DNA from: Ridgeia piscesae
Lineage: Eukaryota; Annelida; Polychaeta; Sabellida; Siboglinidae
Reading direction: 5' to 3'
Assembly: GCA_025642075.2 (NCBI GenBank)
Contig: JAODUO010000192.1
Coordinates: 28,501 to 92,500, forward strand
DNA length: 64,000 bases
Below, in pieces: positions 12,661 to 63,375 of this stretch. The translations under genes and the position numbers were made by a program. Positions within the stretch are counted from its first letter, which is position 1, and each line of letters starts with the position of its first letter. The notes beneath the pieces were generated by a model, which saw only the letters and a program-made list of their open reading frames with translations, was not told the origin of the DNA and searched no databases.

Positions 12661-13320
12661 GCCCCAGAAATAAACACCTGTGATAGGTAGAGCTGGCACC
12701 CAGTTCTTGAACATTTGTGTAAATGTTGAATCCTTAGACAGGAAGCTACTGTTGACCCAGGTGTTGTTTCTTGGGTCTGAATATGTGCCATGCCATTGCC
12801 CACTGGGGGTGCCCTTAAATAGATCCAAACAGTAATTCTTTGCTGTTGGGACATTGTTGTCTCGTGCTGCAAATGGCTGTCTGTTGGCAAAATTAAATTG
12901 TTGGCATGAAATGTTGCTTCCGTGGATTATAATGTAAAAAACATGACATAAGTATATGTGTAATGTAGACTAAAACTGCTGCCCAAATCAAACTATTTGA
13001 TAGTGTAGATACTACGACTCGGTGCAGGATAATTTTATTGAAACCTAGAACCTCTGGGCTTGTGAAGCAGGATTACGTTAATGTATTGGAAGATTCTGAC
13101 CACCCACATCTTCGAATGAGAGCCATTAGCAGCAGTATCAACTACTTCCCCACAGAGAAATGTGTGGTAGTGTAGCTTTTTATTTCCTCTTAGGGCAAAC
13201 ACTCTGAAAGAGGGAAATGCTGGTGTGACCTCTTTACAGTGAGATTGCAGTTGGGAAAATACTGCATATATACTGTATACTGCATATACACTGTATACAG
13301 ACCACATACAATGTACATGT
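12661..13320. other. Unique sequence between arrays
   Basis: No exon recognised. Short imperfect repeats (ACTGCATATA / CTGTATAC) occur at 13259-13300 just before the CCGT array. Confidence 0.5.
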
Positions 13321-13462
13321 CTGTCCGTCCGTCCGTCCGTCCGTCCGTCCGTCCGTCCGTGTCCGTCCGTCCGTCCGTCCGTCCGTCCGTCCGTCCGTCC
13401 GTCCGTCCGTCCGTCCGTCCGTCCGTCCGTCCGTCCGTCTCCGTCCGTCCGTCCGTCCGTCC
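13321..13462. repeat. CCGT tetranucleotide microsatellite
   Basis: About 35 copies of CCGT with two one- or two-base slips, in the intron 190 bp before the SESTD1 start exon. A shorter TGTC run follows at 13576-13599. It is pyrimidine-rich on the + strand and CpG-bearing. Confidence 0.97.
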
Positions 13463-13651
13463 GATTTCTATGCATCTGCAACTATTTATGTCCATTTGTA
13501 CATCTGTCAAATTAGAGCTATGTATGTCTGGCTCTGTCAATGAGTTTGATCACGTCTGTATCCCAGTGTACTGGTATGTCTGTCTGTCTGTCTGTCTGTG
13601 CCATTCGTTTGGCAGTATGATTTGTTCCTCACTCTGCCCGTCTCGTCCCAG

Positions 13652-46351
<32,700 letters not shown>

Positions 46352-47537
46352 GTAAGTCGATGTCGTTTTTGTTTTAAAATATCTACAGCTGGGAAATGCG
46401 TATTATGTAAATCAGCAAACATAATACACGTGGTAAATAAATCTACAATGACATTTCTTAGTTGTATTTATGATGTCTTTTTTGGACATAAATAATATCC
46501 ATGAAAGACGTTTCACAACCATGACATTTAAATGCAATTTTTTTAATGAGTTAAATTATGTTATCTGTATGACATCAATAAATACCACTTCTTTTCAATT
46601 AAAATAAACAAAATCTAACTTTTGATGGCAAAATGTCAACATTCGCATCAGAGTTAAAAAAACATTGGGTCTTGTGACTCCATGGATATGAAGAAAAAAA
46701 CAGGGTCCCTTCAGCAAAAATGCAGTCCAAATATACCTAAATGAATATCTAAAAATGTGCAATTTTATTTGCTAATAGGCATACTCTAATGCACACACGT
46801 CAACACTCATGCATGCACAATTTTGTATTGGAAATAGGTCATTCTTTGAAAACCAAGCACTTGTTATTTTGTCATGCTCAACGTCAGTCAGTCATATTTT
46901 TTATAACCGGACTCTGTCAAATCTTCTAGCCATTTTGCGGTTTAAATTCTGATGATATCTCATTGTCAATAACTCAACACACAATTGGATGCTGACCTGA
47001 GTTGTTCTATCCGACCTACCAAGTTTCAGAACTAGCCACCAACCAGTGCCGATGTGCATTATTTTACCATTGCAAATAAAATGTGATAGTTGACACAGTT
47101 TTCATAAATATCATATTTATGAAACAAAACTTGCCTAAAGAACAACACCTTTGACCAAAAGAGCAACAACTTCAAACAAATGTAGCATTCATCTCCTTGA
47201 AAAGCCACATTATACCACCCCAAAATGGTGTCAGTGCGAACATTGAATATAATGTTTTACCAAATGATTTATTTCTGTCAAATTCACATTTTGTTGTAAT
47301 TTTTTTTTAAATTCATTATAAACTATAACATTGTTGATTTTTGCCTTCTTTGAGAGAGGTAAATTAGACAATTTTTTAATTATTATATTAAAACCTCAGC
47401 TGCCTTTGAATTTGTTTAATTGTCCCACGTTCACATTAAATGGTTACTGTGTTGACGACTACCTAAATTAACAAAAGTGAAACCATTTACTACACACATC
47501 GACTCTATAAACTCTCTCCTTTTACATGTCTATACAG

Positions 47538-47657
47538 CTAACGCAGACATTTCTGTCTAATACAGATGTCTGTAACAATGTCTGTCTTGCTAGTCTCACA
47601 TGCCTTTTTACTGGTCATGATCCCGCTGCAAAGTTTGTGGCTTTCATCAGCTGTTGA
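47538..47657 (+). CDS. Candidate SESTD1 terminal exon (weak)
   Basis: It follows CTCTCTCCTTTTACATGTC and a TATACAG acceptor. In phase 0 it reads 39 codons (LTQTFLSNTDVCNNVCLASL to VAFISC) and a stop. The sequence has no known similarity, so only the splice signals support it. A competing candidate is 48829-48852 (VYRQTAE then stop). Confidence 0.22.
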   Translation, partial: LTQTFLSNTDVCNNVCLASLTCLFTGHDPAAKFVAFISC

Positions 47658-48882
47658 TTTTTTGCGTAGAAGTATTTTGCGTGGGTGCAGCTCTCGCAGC
47701 ACTCACGAGGCTGTGTTTACCTCACAGTTTCCTGGCACATTGATTTCCTGGCTGCGTCCACAGCTGACTGCTCTCCGACTTGATAATTGTTATGCCTACG
47801 TGAGATTTCTTGCGGCTCCCCGTTGATATCAGTCCTGTCGTCAGCACTAACCAGAAGGTTTTTCCGTGTCTACTTTTTCCTAGAAGCACAGTCTGGCTTC
47901 GATAGTGGTCACTTAGTGTTTGTTTTTCTCCCTCCGTCATTTCTACAGTTCATTTTCCTGGTGCTGGTACTGGTATACGACTACAGTCATTTTGTTGATT
48001 ATTCTGTCATAGTTATTTTGAAAGAGTTGGTTGTTCGATTTGATTTGTGGGAATTTTAATTTCCCATGACATATAGACACCAGATGGAAGGGAACAATGA
48101 CCTACTGCATGTCTTACAAAACTCACAGGCAACGAACGTAGGGTAAACACAATTGCCAAATTTTTGACATAATGCCCGAAATAGGACCGAATCACTGCTC
48201 AGTGGCACTTGACCAATGTGACTACTACACACTGTGACCACTTGACCACTGCACTGTTCTGTTCTGTTGCTATCTCTTCTCCCTATCTTAACTCTTGAAT
48301 CCTGATCCATTCTCATCCCACAAAATTGTAACACACAGTTCACCATCACATGTGTAACAGTGAGTTTGAATTGATTTACATCTTGTACTTCTAAGTGTTT
48401 TATTCAATCTTCTGTGGGGCAAACTCACATGGGCAACACAGAGGAAGCATTAAGCTATGCTGATATTAATACACAAACGCTGTTAGTTTAACTGTAATCA
48501 AGTTAGCATTGGGAATAGGGCATAGATCTTTCAAGACGAGTTTACAAACTTAGGTGTCTTTGATGTGTCTAGTATACGGGGCGCATATGTTCTGTCTCAG
48601 AAGATTTACGTCTTGAGAGAATGATTACCCCGGTAGTCAGGAATGTTTTTCGCAACTGGTGACATTCGTAGAAAGCATGCACTGCATTATATAAAACTGC
48701 TGAGATTTACGTCATATTTGTTCGATGTTGTAAAAGTGCCTTGTGAAATAGTCATCATGTAGTGCCATCCGGAGGGAGGCGTTATGCTAGTTGATACATT
48801 CCATCACTGCCGTCTCACTGTGAGTCAGGTGTACCGACAGACAGCTGAATGAACGGAAGAATTCAAGGCTGTCTGTGAAGTC

Positions 48883-49480
48883 ATTCATTCCTCTGCATCG
48901 TCCCCATATATGTTTGTCAGAAGTCGTAATGTTTCTGAGACACCGACTAATGAAGTTTGGCTATTTTAAAGAGAAAATAACTCCAACATGAGCCAAGAAG
49001 TTTCTGAACTAAAACGTGTCCATGCAGTTCTTGGATAATAAAACTCTTGTGTGCAGAACGACATCATTTGTAGTGATTAGTGTTAACAAGATTGAACAAG
49101 ATTGTTTTGAGAGCGTGTTATTGATTGTGCATGTCTGTGCATGGGTGAGTGTTTTGTGCGTGTGTGCGTGCATGCATGCGTGCGAAATCATTCATCCCTG
49201 TGTTTCACCTTCCTGTATGTGTTTGTCAGAAGTAGTAACATGTTTGAGATACCAACTAATGAAATTTGGCTATTGTAAAGAGAAAATAACTCCCACTTGA
49301 GCCAGGTAATTTCTGAACTAAAATGTGTCCATGGATAAGAAAGGTGTGTTATTTGGAGCAGAACAATCTAAGTGTTAGCGCTTGTTAGTGTTAACAAGAT
49401 TGAACAAGAACGATTCAGGGCAAAACAGCCTTAGAAAGGTGAGGGTTTTGAGAGTGTGTTATTAATTGTGTGGATGTGTG
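48883..49480. repeat. Diverged tandem duplication, about 0.3 kb
   Basis: 48883-49170 and 49187-49480 share ordered blocks: TTTGTCAGAAGT, ACTAATGAAGTTTGGCTATT, AAAGAGAAAATAACTCC, GTTAACAAGATTGAACAAGA and GAGAGTGTGTTATT-like text. A further related piece, with TAGATCT, GTTTACAA and ATGTGTCTAGTAT, is shared between 48528-48580 and 50418-50480. Confidence 0.8.
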
Positions 49481-49488
49481 GATGGGAG

Positions 49489-49830
<342 letters not shown>

Positions 49831-50716
49831 ATATTGTTGTGTGTTGTGTGTGTGTGTGTGTGTGTGTGTTGTGTGTGTGTGTGTGTTTATACTTTGTGTA
49901 TGTGTGTGTTTATATGTATCTGTGTGTGTGTATGTGTGTGTTTATATGTATCTGTGTGTGTATGTGTGTATATAGATACACAATATGTTTTATGTGTTTG
50001 TGCATTCATGGTGCAATCATGAATATTTTGTCTGCATACACACGTAAACAGATAGCGAAGTTTTTCATCTTACACCTGTAACAGATAAGCTAGTGCGGCA
50101 GAGAAGACTGCAGACTCCCTCTGTCCCCCTCCGTCTGGCTGCCTCTGATACAAGTACACCGCAGATACAGGTGTTATGTAATCAATGCTGGTATTTTAAC
50201 TGGGGCCATCAGTTGTGGATAACACTGGGCGGGCTGATGTAGGCAACGGCAGCTCTGTAAGCGATGACTTTCCAGTAGCTTCTGACCGTCTGTGAGTTCC
50301 TGTATCTACGTCATTCCTCCCCGCCTCTGTCTGTTTCTCATGCCAGACGCCTGAGTCAGTTCCTGCCTTGGAACTGCGCAGTTTGTCACCGTCGCATTGC
50401 GTCTGTCGGGGGTAGGACGTAGATCTGTTCAGCTTGAGAGGGTTTACAAGCTGAGGCGCCTCTCATGTGTCTAGTATTATATATGATACGAGTCACTCAT
50501 GTTCTCTCTGAGGCTTGCTCTAGCTGTCAGTTGATTGTCGAGTTAAAGGGAGCTGTGCTATTGCAGTTTGCTGCTGTGAAACAGAATAGTGATATTTGTA
50601 AAAATGAAACCTGTGGAGTATATGTTTGATTACATTCATTCCAAAAAACGACTGATGTATATGATAGAATTAAATATTAAATTCAATATTTTAAATAGAA
50701 AATCATATTCTAATTT

Positions 50717-50717
<1 letters not shown>

Positions 50718-50805
<88 letters not shown>

Positions 50806-50822
50806 TACATATATATATATAA
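50718..50822. repeat. TA run followed by ACACAT run
   Basis: About 50 bp of TA, then six CACATA hexamers, then TA again. Confidence 0.95.
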
Positions 50823-51199
50823 ACTAATATATAAAATTATACATTTATATGTGTTACATAATACCAATTCAATTATTACACATTTACTCTTTGTTCAATA
50901 ATGTCACTTAAAATACTCCAGGAATAGTTGTTAAATCAATGAATTAATGTTATACTACTCAAAAATCAAGAACATAGTTAAGTCTTGGTGTATTTATAGC
51001 TCAAATCACTAAAATACATTTTACTTATTTTTCAAGTGCATTTTCTAAATTGTAGCTGTGATGTAATGTCATTCTCGTCATGTAAGTTTACAATATGTTT
51101 ATTTAATACATTTAAGATGTTATAGCATTAACTATTTCAATCAGTGACGATCAAAAATATGTTGTTAATGTTACATGATCAGGGTGGTGGCCAGTCAGA

Positions 51200-51373
51200 A
51201 TGAGTCTCTCTCTGACACGCAGTGAAGACATCATCATCTGTAATGTTTCGGGCAGCATCAAAACAAGTCGCAATTCAGCTAAAAATACCCACAGATTAAG
51301 CCCAGGTCGACGCCAAGAAATGCAGAATGCAGACTATGCAGTGAAACAAAACCACCCAGCTGCCTCAGTGTGA
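51200..51373 (+). CDS. Short ORF of unknown significance (57 codons)
   Basis: Starts at an ATG after GGTGGTGGCCAG and runs MSLSLTRSEDIIICNVSGS to HPAASV, ending in TGA that overlaps a GTGAGT donor-like site. The composition looks more protein-like than other short ORFs in this region, but I recognise no family. It may be an alternative first exon of the CCDC141 region or chance. Confidence 0.18.
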   Translation: MSLSLTRSEDIIICNVSGSIKTSRNSAKNTHRLSPGRRQEMQNADYAVKQNHPAASV

Positions 51374-51924
51374 GTCACACGGCACAGGTGACGACTTTAC
51401 GGGGGAAACTTCCTGTTGTTAATGTCTTGTTCAGTTCCTTTTTGCAAGCCCGTGTGAAATCAAGAACTTTTTTGTCTTTCATACAAATTCAGTTGTACTG
51501 ATTAACTGGAAAATGACGGCAAGTTAATCACTAATAAGTTGATATATAAAAGATGTATGTTTTGAATATAAATAAATTTGGCTGCATCAGTATGGTTTGT
51601 TTTTATTTATTTTTGCAAATCTCTTTTTATGTACATAAAGGATTTTTATAATACATTTTTAAATGCATTACATATTAATTAAAGAAAACTGTTTGGATAT
51701 TAACATTGAATATGTTGGTTATAATATTCTGCTTGTCTTTAAAACTTAAAGACACATAATCATGCGCCTCGACATTGGCATTCATATATCACATTGCAGT
51801 TTGTTAGTGAGGTAATCTCTATAAAGTTATTTTACATCGTACAACACATTTATTATCAAAGCTTCTCTGTGTCCATATTGTGTAGAACTTTGAATGAAAA
51901 AGTGCCTGCTTTGTCAGGAGAGAG

Positions 51925-54900
51925 TAACTGTAGCAGAGCCTCCCGTATCACAAGTGTATATGTACCAAATCCTCCTGTATCACGAGTGTATCTGTACCAA
52001 AGCCTCCTGTGTCATGAGAGTGTACCTGTAACAAAGCCTCCTGTATCACGAGTGTATCTGTACCAAAGCTTCCTGTATCACGAGAGTGTATCTGTACCAA
52101 ACCCTCTTGTATCATGAGTGTATCTGTACCAAAGCCTCCTGTATCACAAGAGTGTATCTGTACCAAAGCCTCCTGTATCACGAGTGTATCTGTACCAAAG
52201 CCTCCTGTATCACAAGAGTGTATCTGTAACAAAGGCTCCTGTATTGCGAGAGTGTATTTGTAACAAAGCCTCCTGTATCGCCAGAGTGTATCTGTAACAA
52301 AGCCTATAATAAGACCTCCTGTATCACCAAAGTGTATCTGTAACAAGGGCTCCAGTTTCACCAGAATATCTGTAATAATGGCTCCCATATCACCAGAGTA
52401 CGTCTGTAACAAGGCCTCCTGGGTGTATTTGTAACATGGCCTCTTGTATCACTAGAGTATAATCTGTAACAAGACCTCCTGTGTCACCAAAGTGTATCTG
52501 TAACAAGACCTCCTGTGTCACCAAAGTGTATCTGTAACAAGACCTCCTGTGTCACCAAAGTGTATCTGTAACAAGATCTTCTGTGTCACCAAAGTGTATC
52601 TGTAACAAGGCATCCTGTGTCACCAAAGTGTAACTGTAACAAGACCTGTGTCACTGGAGTATAACTGTAACAAGGCATCCTGTATCACTGAAGTATAACT
52701 GGAACAAGGCATCCTGTATCACTGGAGTATAACTGTAACAAGAACTCCTATATCACTGGAGTATAACTGTAACAAGGCATCCTGTATCACTGGAGTATAA
52801 CTGTAACAAGACCTCCTGTGTCGCTGGAGTATAACTGTAACAAGGCATCCTGTGTCACTGGAGTATAACTGTAACAAGGCATCCTGTATCACTGGAGTAT
52901 AACTGTAACAAGGCATCCTGTGTCACTGGAGTATAACTGTAACAAGGCATCCTGTATCACTGGAGTATAACTGTAACAAGACCTCCTGTGTCGCTGGAGT
53001 ATAACTGTAACAAGGCATCCTGTATCACTGGAGTATAACTGTAACAAGGCATCCTGTATCACTGGAGTATAACTGTAACAAGATCCTGTTCCTGGAGTAT
53101 AACTGTAACAAGGCATCCTGTATCACTGGAGTATAACTGTAACAAGACCTCCTGTGTCACTGGAATATAACTGTAACAAGGCATCCTGTGTCACTGGAGT
53201 ATAACTGTAACAAGGCATCCTGTATCACTGGAGTATAACTGTAACAAGGCATCCTGTGTCACTGGAGTATACCTGGTAACTGTAACAAGGCATCCTGAAT
53301 CACTGGAGTATAACTGTAACAAGGCATCCTGTATCACTGGAGTATAACTGTAACAAGGCATCCTGGTGTCACTGGAGTATAACTGTAACAAGGCATCCTG
53401 TATCACTGGAGTATAACTGTAACAAGGCATCCTGTATCACTGGAGTATAACTGTAACAAGGCATCCTGTATCACTGGAGTATAACTGTAACAAGGCATCC
53501 TGTATCACTGGAGTATAACTGTAACAAGGCATCCTGTATCACTGGAGTATAACTGTAACAAGGCATCCTGTATCACTGGAGTATAACTGTAACAAGGCAT
53601 CCTGTATCACTGGAGTATAACTGTAACAAGGCATCCTGTATCACTGGAGTATAACTGTAACAAGGCATCCTGTATCACTGGAGTATAACTGTAACAAGGC
53701 ATCCTGTATCACTGGAGTATAACTGTAACAAGGCATCCTGTATCACTGGAGTATAACTGTAACAAGGCATCCTGTATCACTGGAGTATAACTGTAACAAG
53801 GCATCCTGTGTCACTGGAGGATAACTGTAACAAGGCATCCTGTATCACTGGAGTATAACTGTAACAAGGCAAACCTGTATCACTGGAGTATAACTGTAAC
53901 AAGGCATCCTGTATCACTGGAGTATAACTGTAACAAGGCATCCTGTATCACTGGAGTATAACTGTAACAAGGCATCCTGTATCACTGGAGTATAACTGTA
54001 ACAAGGCATCCTGTATCGCTGGAGGATAACTGTAACAAGGCATCCTGTGTCGCTGGAGTATAACTGTAACAAGGCATCCTGTGTCGCTGGAGTATAACTG
54101 TAACAAGGCATCCTGTATCACTGGAGTATAACTGTAACAAGGCATCCTGTATCACTGGAGTATAACTGTAACAAGGCATCCTGTATCACTGGAGTATAAC
54201 TGTAACAAGGCATCCTGTATCACTGGAGTATAACTGTAACAAGGCATCCTGTATCACTGGAGTATAACTGTAACAAGGCATCCTGTATCACTGGAGTATA
54301 ACTGTAACAAGGCATCCTGTATCACTGGAGTATAACTGTAACAAGGCATCCTGTATCACTGGAGTATAACTGTAACAAGGCATCCTGTATCACTGGAGTA
54401 TAACTGTAACAAGGCATCCTGTATCACTGGAGTATAACTGTAACAAGGCATCCTGTATCACTGGAGTATAACTGTAACAAGGCATCCTGTGTCACTGGAG
54501 TATAACTGTAACAAGGCATCCTGTGTCACTGGAGGATAACTGTAACAAGGCATCCTGTATCACTGGAGTATAACTGTAACAAGGCATCCTGTATCACTGG
54601 AGTATAACTGTAACAAGACCTCCTGTGTCGCTGGAGTATAACTGTAACAAGGCATCCTGTGTCACTGGAGTATAACTGTAACAAGGCATCCTGTATCACT
54701 GGAGTATAACTGTAACAAGGCATCCTGTGTCACTGGAGTATAACTGTAACAAGGCATCCTGTATCACTGGAGTATAACTGTAACAAGACCTCCTGTGTCG
54801 CTGGAGTATAACTGTAACAAGGCATCCTGTATCACTGGAGTATAACTGTAACAAGGCATCCTGTATCACTGGAGTATAACTGTAACAAGACCTCCTGTGT

Positions 54901-56880
54901 CGCTGGAGTATAACTGTAACAAGGCATCCTGTATCACTGGAGTATAACTGTAACAAGACCTCCTGTGTCACTGGAATATAACTGTAACAAGGCATCCTGT
55001 GTCACTGGAGTATAACTGTAACAAGGCATCCTGTATCACTGGAGTATAACTGTAACAAGGCATCCTGTGTCACTGGAGTATACCTGGTAACTGTAACAAG
55101 GCATCCTGAATCACTGGAGTATAACTGTAACAAGGCATCCTGTATCACTGGAGTATAACTGTAACAAGGCATCCTGGTGTCACTGGAGTATAACTGTAAC
55201 AAGGCATCCTGTATCACTGGAGTATAACTGTAACAAGGCATCCTGTATCACTGGAGTATAACTGTAACAAGGCATCCTGTATCACTGAGTATAACTGTAA
55301 CAAGGCATCCTGTATCACTGGAGTATAACTGTAACAAGGCATCCTGTATCACTGGAGTATAACTGTAACAAGGCATCCTGTATCACTGGAGTATAACTGT
55401 AACAAGGCATCCTGTATCACTGAGTATAACTGTAACAAGGCATCCTGTATCACTGGAGTATAACTGTAACAAGGCATCCTGTATCACTGGAGTATAACTG
55501 TAACAAGGCATCCTGTATCACTGGAGTATAACTGTAACAAGGCATCCTGTATCACTGGAGTATAACTGTAACAAGGCATCCTGTATCACTGGAGTATAAC
55601 TGTAACAAGGCATCCTGTGTCACTGGAGGATAACTGTAACAAGGCATCCTGTATCACTGGAGTATAACTGTAACAAGGCATCCTGTATCACTGGAGTATA
55701 ACTGTAACAAGGCATCCTGTATCACTGGAGTATAACTGTAACAAGGCATCCTGTATCACTGGAGTATAACTGTAACAAGGCATCCTGTATCACTGGAGTA
55801 TAACTGTAACAAGGCATCCTGTATCGCTGGAGGATAACTGTAACAAGGCATCCTGTGTCGCTGGAGTATAACTGTAACAAGGCATCCTGTGTCGCTGGAG
55901 TATAACTGTAACAAGGCATCCTGTATCACTGGAGTATAACTGTAACAAGGCATCCTGTATCACTGGAGTATAACTGTAACAAGGCATCCTGTATCACTGG
56001 AGTATAACTGTAACAAGGCATCCTGTATCACTGGGGTATAACTGTAACAAGGCATCCTGTATCACTGGAGTATAACTGTAACAAGGCATCCTGTATCACT
56101 GGAGTATAACTGTAACAAGGCATCCTGTATCACTGGAGTATAACTGTAACAAGGCATCCTGTATCACTGGAGTATAACTGTAACAAGGCATCCTGTATCA
56201 CTGGAGTATAACTGTAACAAGGCATCCTGTATCACTGGAGTATAACTGTAACAAGGCATCCTGTATCACTGGAGTATAACTGTAACAAGGCATCCTGTGT
56301 CACTGGAGTATAACTGTAACAAGGCATCCTGTGTCACTGGAGGATAACTGTAACAAGGCATCCTGTATCACTGGAGTATAACTGTAACAAGGCATCCTGT
56401 ATCACTGGAGTATAACTGTAACAAGGCATCCTGTATCACTGGAGTATAACTGTAACAAGGCATCCTGTATCACTGGAGTATAACTGTAACAAGGCATCCT
56501 GTATCACTGGAGTATAACTGTAACAAGGCATCCTGTGTCGCTGGAGGATAACTGTAACAAGGCATCCTGTGTCGCTGGAGTATAACTGTAACAAGGCATC
56601 CTGTGTCGCTGGAGTATAACTGTAACAAGGCATCCTGTATCACTGGAGTATAACTGTAACAAGGCATCCTGTATCACTGGAGTATAACTGTAACAAGGCA
56701 TCCTGTATCACTGGAGTATAACTGTAACAAGGCATCCTGTATCACTGGAGTATAACTGTAACAAGGCATCCTGTATCACTGGAGTATAACTGTAACAAGG
56801 CATCCTGTGTCACTGGAGTATAACTGTAACAAGGCATCCTGTGTCACTGGAGTATAACTGTAACAAGGCATCCTGTGTCA
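51925..56880. repeat. 34-bp satellite, about 145 copies, with a 1.81-kb higher-order repeat
   Basis: Core GCATCCTGTATCACTGGAG plus TATAACTGTAACAAG. From 51925 to 52670 the units are diverged (31-34 bp); from 52670 on they are nearly identical. Rare variants (GTATACCTGGTAACTG, CATCCTGAATCACTGG, GGAGGATAAC) recur about 1,810 bp apart, for example 53145 and 54956, so a large block was copied. The MPCYSYTP ORFs on the minus strand are artefacts. Confidence 0.97.
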
Positions 56881-57502
56881 TCACAGTGTAGTTTGTAGTA
56901 GTGTCAGCCAGTATAAGTTCCTGTACCACATTATTTTGGTTCCTGGTATTGGACATGAACAGTAGCAGGGCCTAAAACCCTAGTTTCCTCTGTAGCAGGG
57001 CCAGCATGATGCTGCCACAGGTGGGAGGTACCTGTGGGATACTTATGAATCCCAGCAGTTGATTATGTTGGCCTGACACTGGCCTGGCTGCAGGCAAGGA
57101 TTGGGTTACACTGCTGTGTCTATCCATAAGCCAGAGCCAGAGGCTGCCTTATTTGGGAGCTGATGCCTGGCAACAGCCAATCCCGCTGGCTTCCTGGCTG
57201 GGCCTCTTCCAGGCAGCCCCTGGGAGGGTGGAAGGGTTGCAGGGCAAGGATCAAGTCCCCTTTATGCCTACCTTCCCACACACGAAGATAAAAGCTTGTT
57301 TCTTGAACTTTAATGGCCGTGTTTCCGTATTGAACTTCTAGCAGAAGTTACATAACCACACAAAACTTGTGCTGAGAAGTTTGAAGGTTGTGAATGCGTT
57401 CTGACTGGGTCTGATGGGCGTCTCCATCCTGTCCCCCCTCTGTGGTGTGGTGGTGGACCGTTCCATGGATAAACAGCAGTGGAGGCTTGCTAGGAGCATC
57501 AG
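56881..57502. promoter_or_regulatory. Possible promoter region of CCDC141
   Basis: Unique, fairly GC-rich sequence between the satellite and the CCDC141 start. It has an AGCCAATC (CCAAT box) at 57175-57182, about 490 bp before the start codon, and a CpG-rich stretch at 57590-57730. No TATA box was obvious. Support is positional only. Confidence 0.3.
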
Positions 57503-57667
57503 TTGAGAGGGGAGATCAGTGTGTGTGAATGCGTTTTGTTTAGAGCCGTCTTCATAGCAAGGCGCCTTACCTGTCTCTATTCTGTACCTGACTACCAACG
57601 TCCCAAGCACGGTCGGCGTCGCCGCCGCAACCACTGCTTTCGCTTCTGGTCGCGTCCCGGCGCAAAC

Positions 57668-62068
<4,401 letters not shown>

Positions 62069-62637
62069 GTAAGTGTCAAGCTCATTCCCTGTCTTTGTCG
62101 TTGCTTCCAGATGGCTGCTGTGTGTTCGTGTGTAAGGTTTGATGTGTTTCCTATGATGGTGTGCAGTATGATGAATACTGTTTCTTGGACAATGTGCTTG
62201 ACGCTGGGATAGTCTGCAGCGTTCATTGTTAAGTATCTGTGACCATTTGTTGTGATTCTGACTTCACTATTTATGTTCAAACAAAAGTTCATGCAGTATA
62301 CGTGGTGAATTTTTATCACTGAAGTTCTTAATCTTTGTTCCTCTTGAATCATTGCTGGATTTAGTCTACGTGACTGGGTCTTTAGTGCCCTCATACCACA
62401 GAGCCACATGGGATTGTCAAAGTTCAGTGTATTAGAGATAATTATGATAAAGCGGGCCATGAATTGACTCTGTGACACCAGTGGTTGTGTGTCTAAGTAG
62501 ATGTCTGGTCTGTCAGGTTGGCTTTGGTGAAGCCATCTCATGACAAGTCCTGGTCCTGCATTGAAGCAATACAGCAATATGATAGTTTGTTTATGTGGAA
62601 ATAATATAGACCCATAATGAGGACATGAGTGACATCT

Positions 62638-62702
<65 letters not shown>
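62638..62702. repeat. CT microsatellite
   Basis: About 65 bp of CT with a single break. Confidence 0.96.
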
Positions 62703-62707
<5 letters not shown>

Positions 62708-62869
62708 GTCGGAGTCCTGGCCACTATGGAGTGTTAGTGTTACTCACCAATTCAGCTAGGTCAAGTCTTGTACAGAAACGCTGCTCACATAACAGCATAC
62801 AGCTTGCACAGTGGATCAGTTGGCAAGTTAGAAACTTATAAGTAAGGAATTGGTTATCATTTGATGAGT

Positions 62870-62870
<1 letters not shown>

Positions 62871-62951
<81 letters not shown>

Positions 62952-62959
62952 TGTGGGTG

Positions 62960-63030
<71 letters not shown>

Positions 63031-63375
63031 ATGCATATGTAAGTGTGTGTGTGTGTGTGTGTGAGTGTATATGCGTGCATGCTTGCATGCATGCGTATGT
63101 GCGTGTGTGAGTGCGTGCATGCTTGCATGCATGCGTATGTGCGTGTGTGAGTACGTGGATGCATTTGTACATGTTTGTGTGTGGGTGTGTGTGTGAGTGT
63201 GTATGTGTGGGGTGAGTGTGTGTGTGTGTGTGTGTGTGTGCATGTGTGCATGTGTGCATGCGTGTGTGCGTGCGTGTGTGTGTGTGTTTGTGTGTGCATA
63301 TGTGAGTGTGTGTGGGGTGGTGTGTGTTTGTGTGTGCATATGTGAGTGTGTGTGGGGTGGGTGTGTTTGTACTGG
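62871..63375. repeat. GT-rich compound microsatellite
   Basis: Pure and interrupted GT runs, then GTGTGCATG/GTGCGTGCATGC units. A 36-bp piece with GCATGCTTGCATGCATGCGT is repeated at about 63072 and 63116. Confidence 0.95.

Larger units (their letters stand above)
46352..49488. other. SESTD1 3' region or long intron
   Basis: No confident exon. Two weak candidates for a terminal SESTD1 exon follow good phase-0 acceptors (47538-47657 and 48829-48852). Contains a diverged 0.3-kb duplication (48883-49480). Confidence 0.5.
50085..51920. other. Spacer between GT array and 34-bp satellite
   Basis: Holds the TA/ACACAT run and one short open stretch at 51200-51373 that could be an exon. Nothing else recognised. 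Confidence 0.5.

Noticed and set aside
11019..12890. Very long ORFs on both strands (up to about 540 codons, CTRTSLVYPHLPCVPA and VHKGSAGTQGKCGY types)
   Set aside because: They are one 19-bp tandem repeat read in rotating frames; frames are open on both strands only because the unit lacks stops.
48829..48852. Tiny phase-0 terminal exon candidate for SESTD1 (VYRQTAE then stop)
   Set aside because: The acceptor is moderate and seven codons carry no information; mentioned only as a competitor to 47538-47657.
52700..56701. Many repeated minus-strand ORFs beginning MPCYSYTP
   Set aside because: Products of the 34-bp satellite; no gene structure.
57153..57341. ORF of 62 codons in GC-rich sequence before CCDC141
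   Set aside because: No known similarity and no splice signals that join it to CCDC141; kept only as a possible promoter region.
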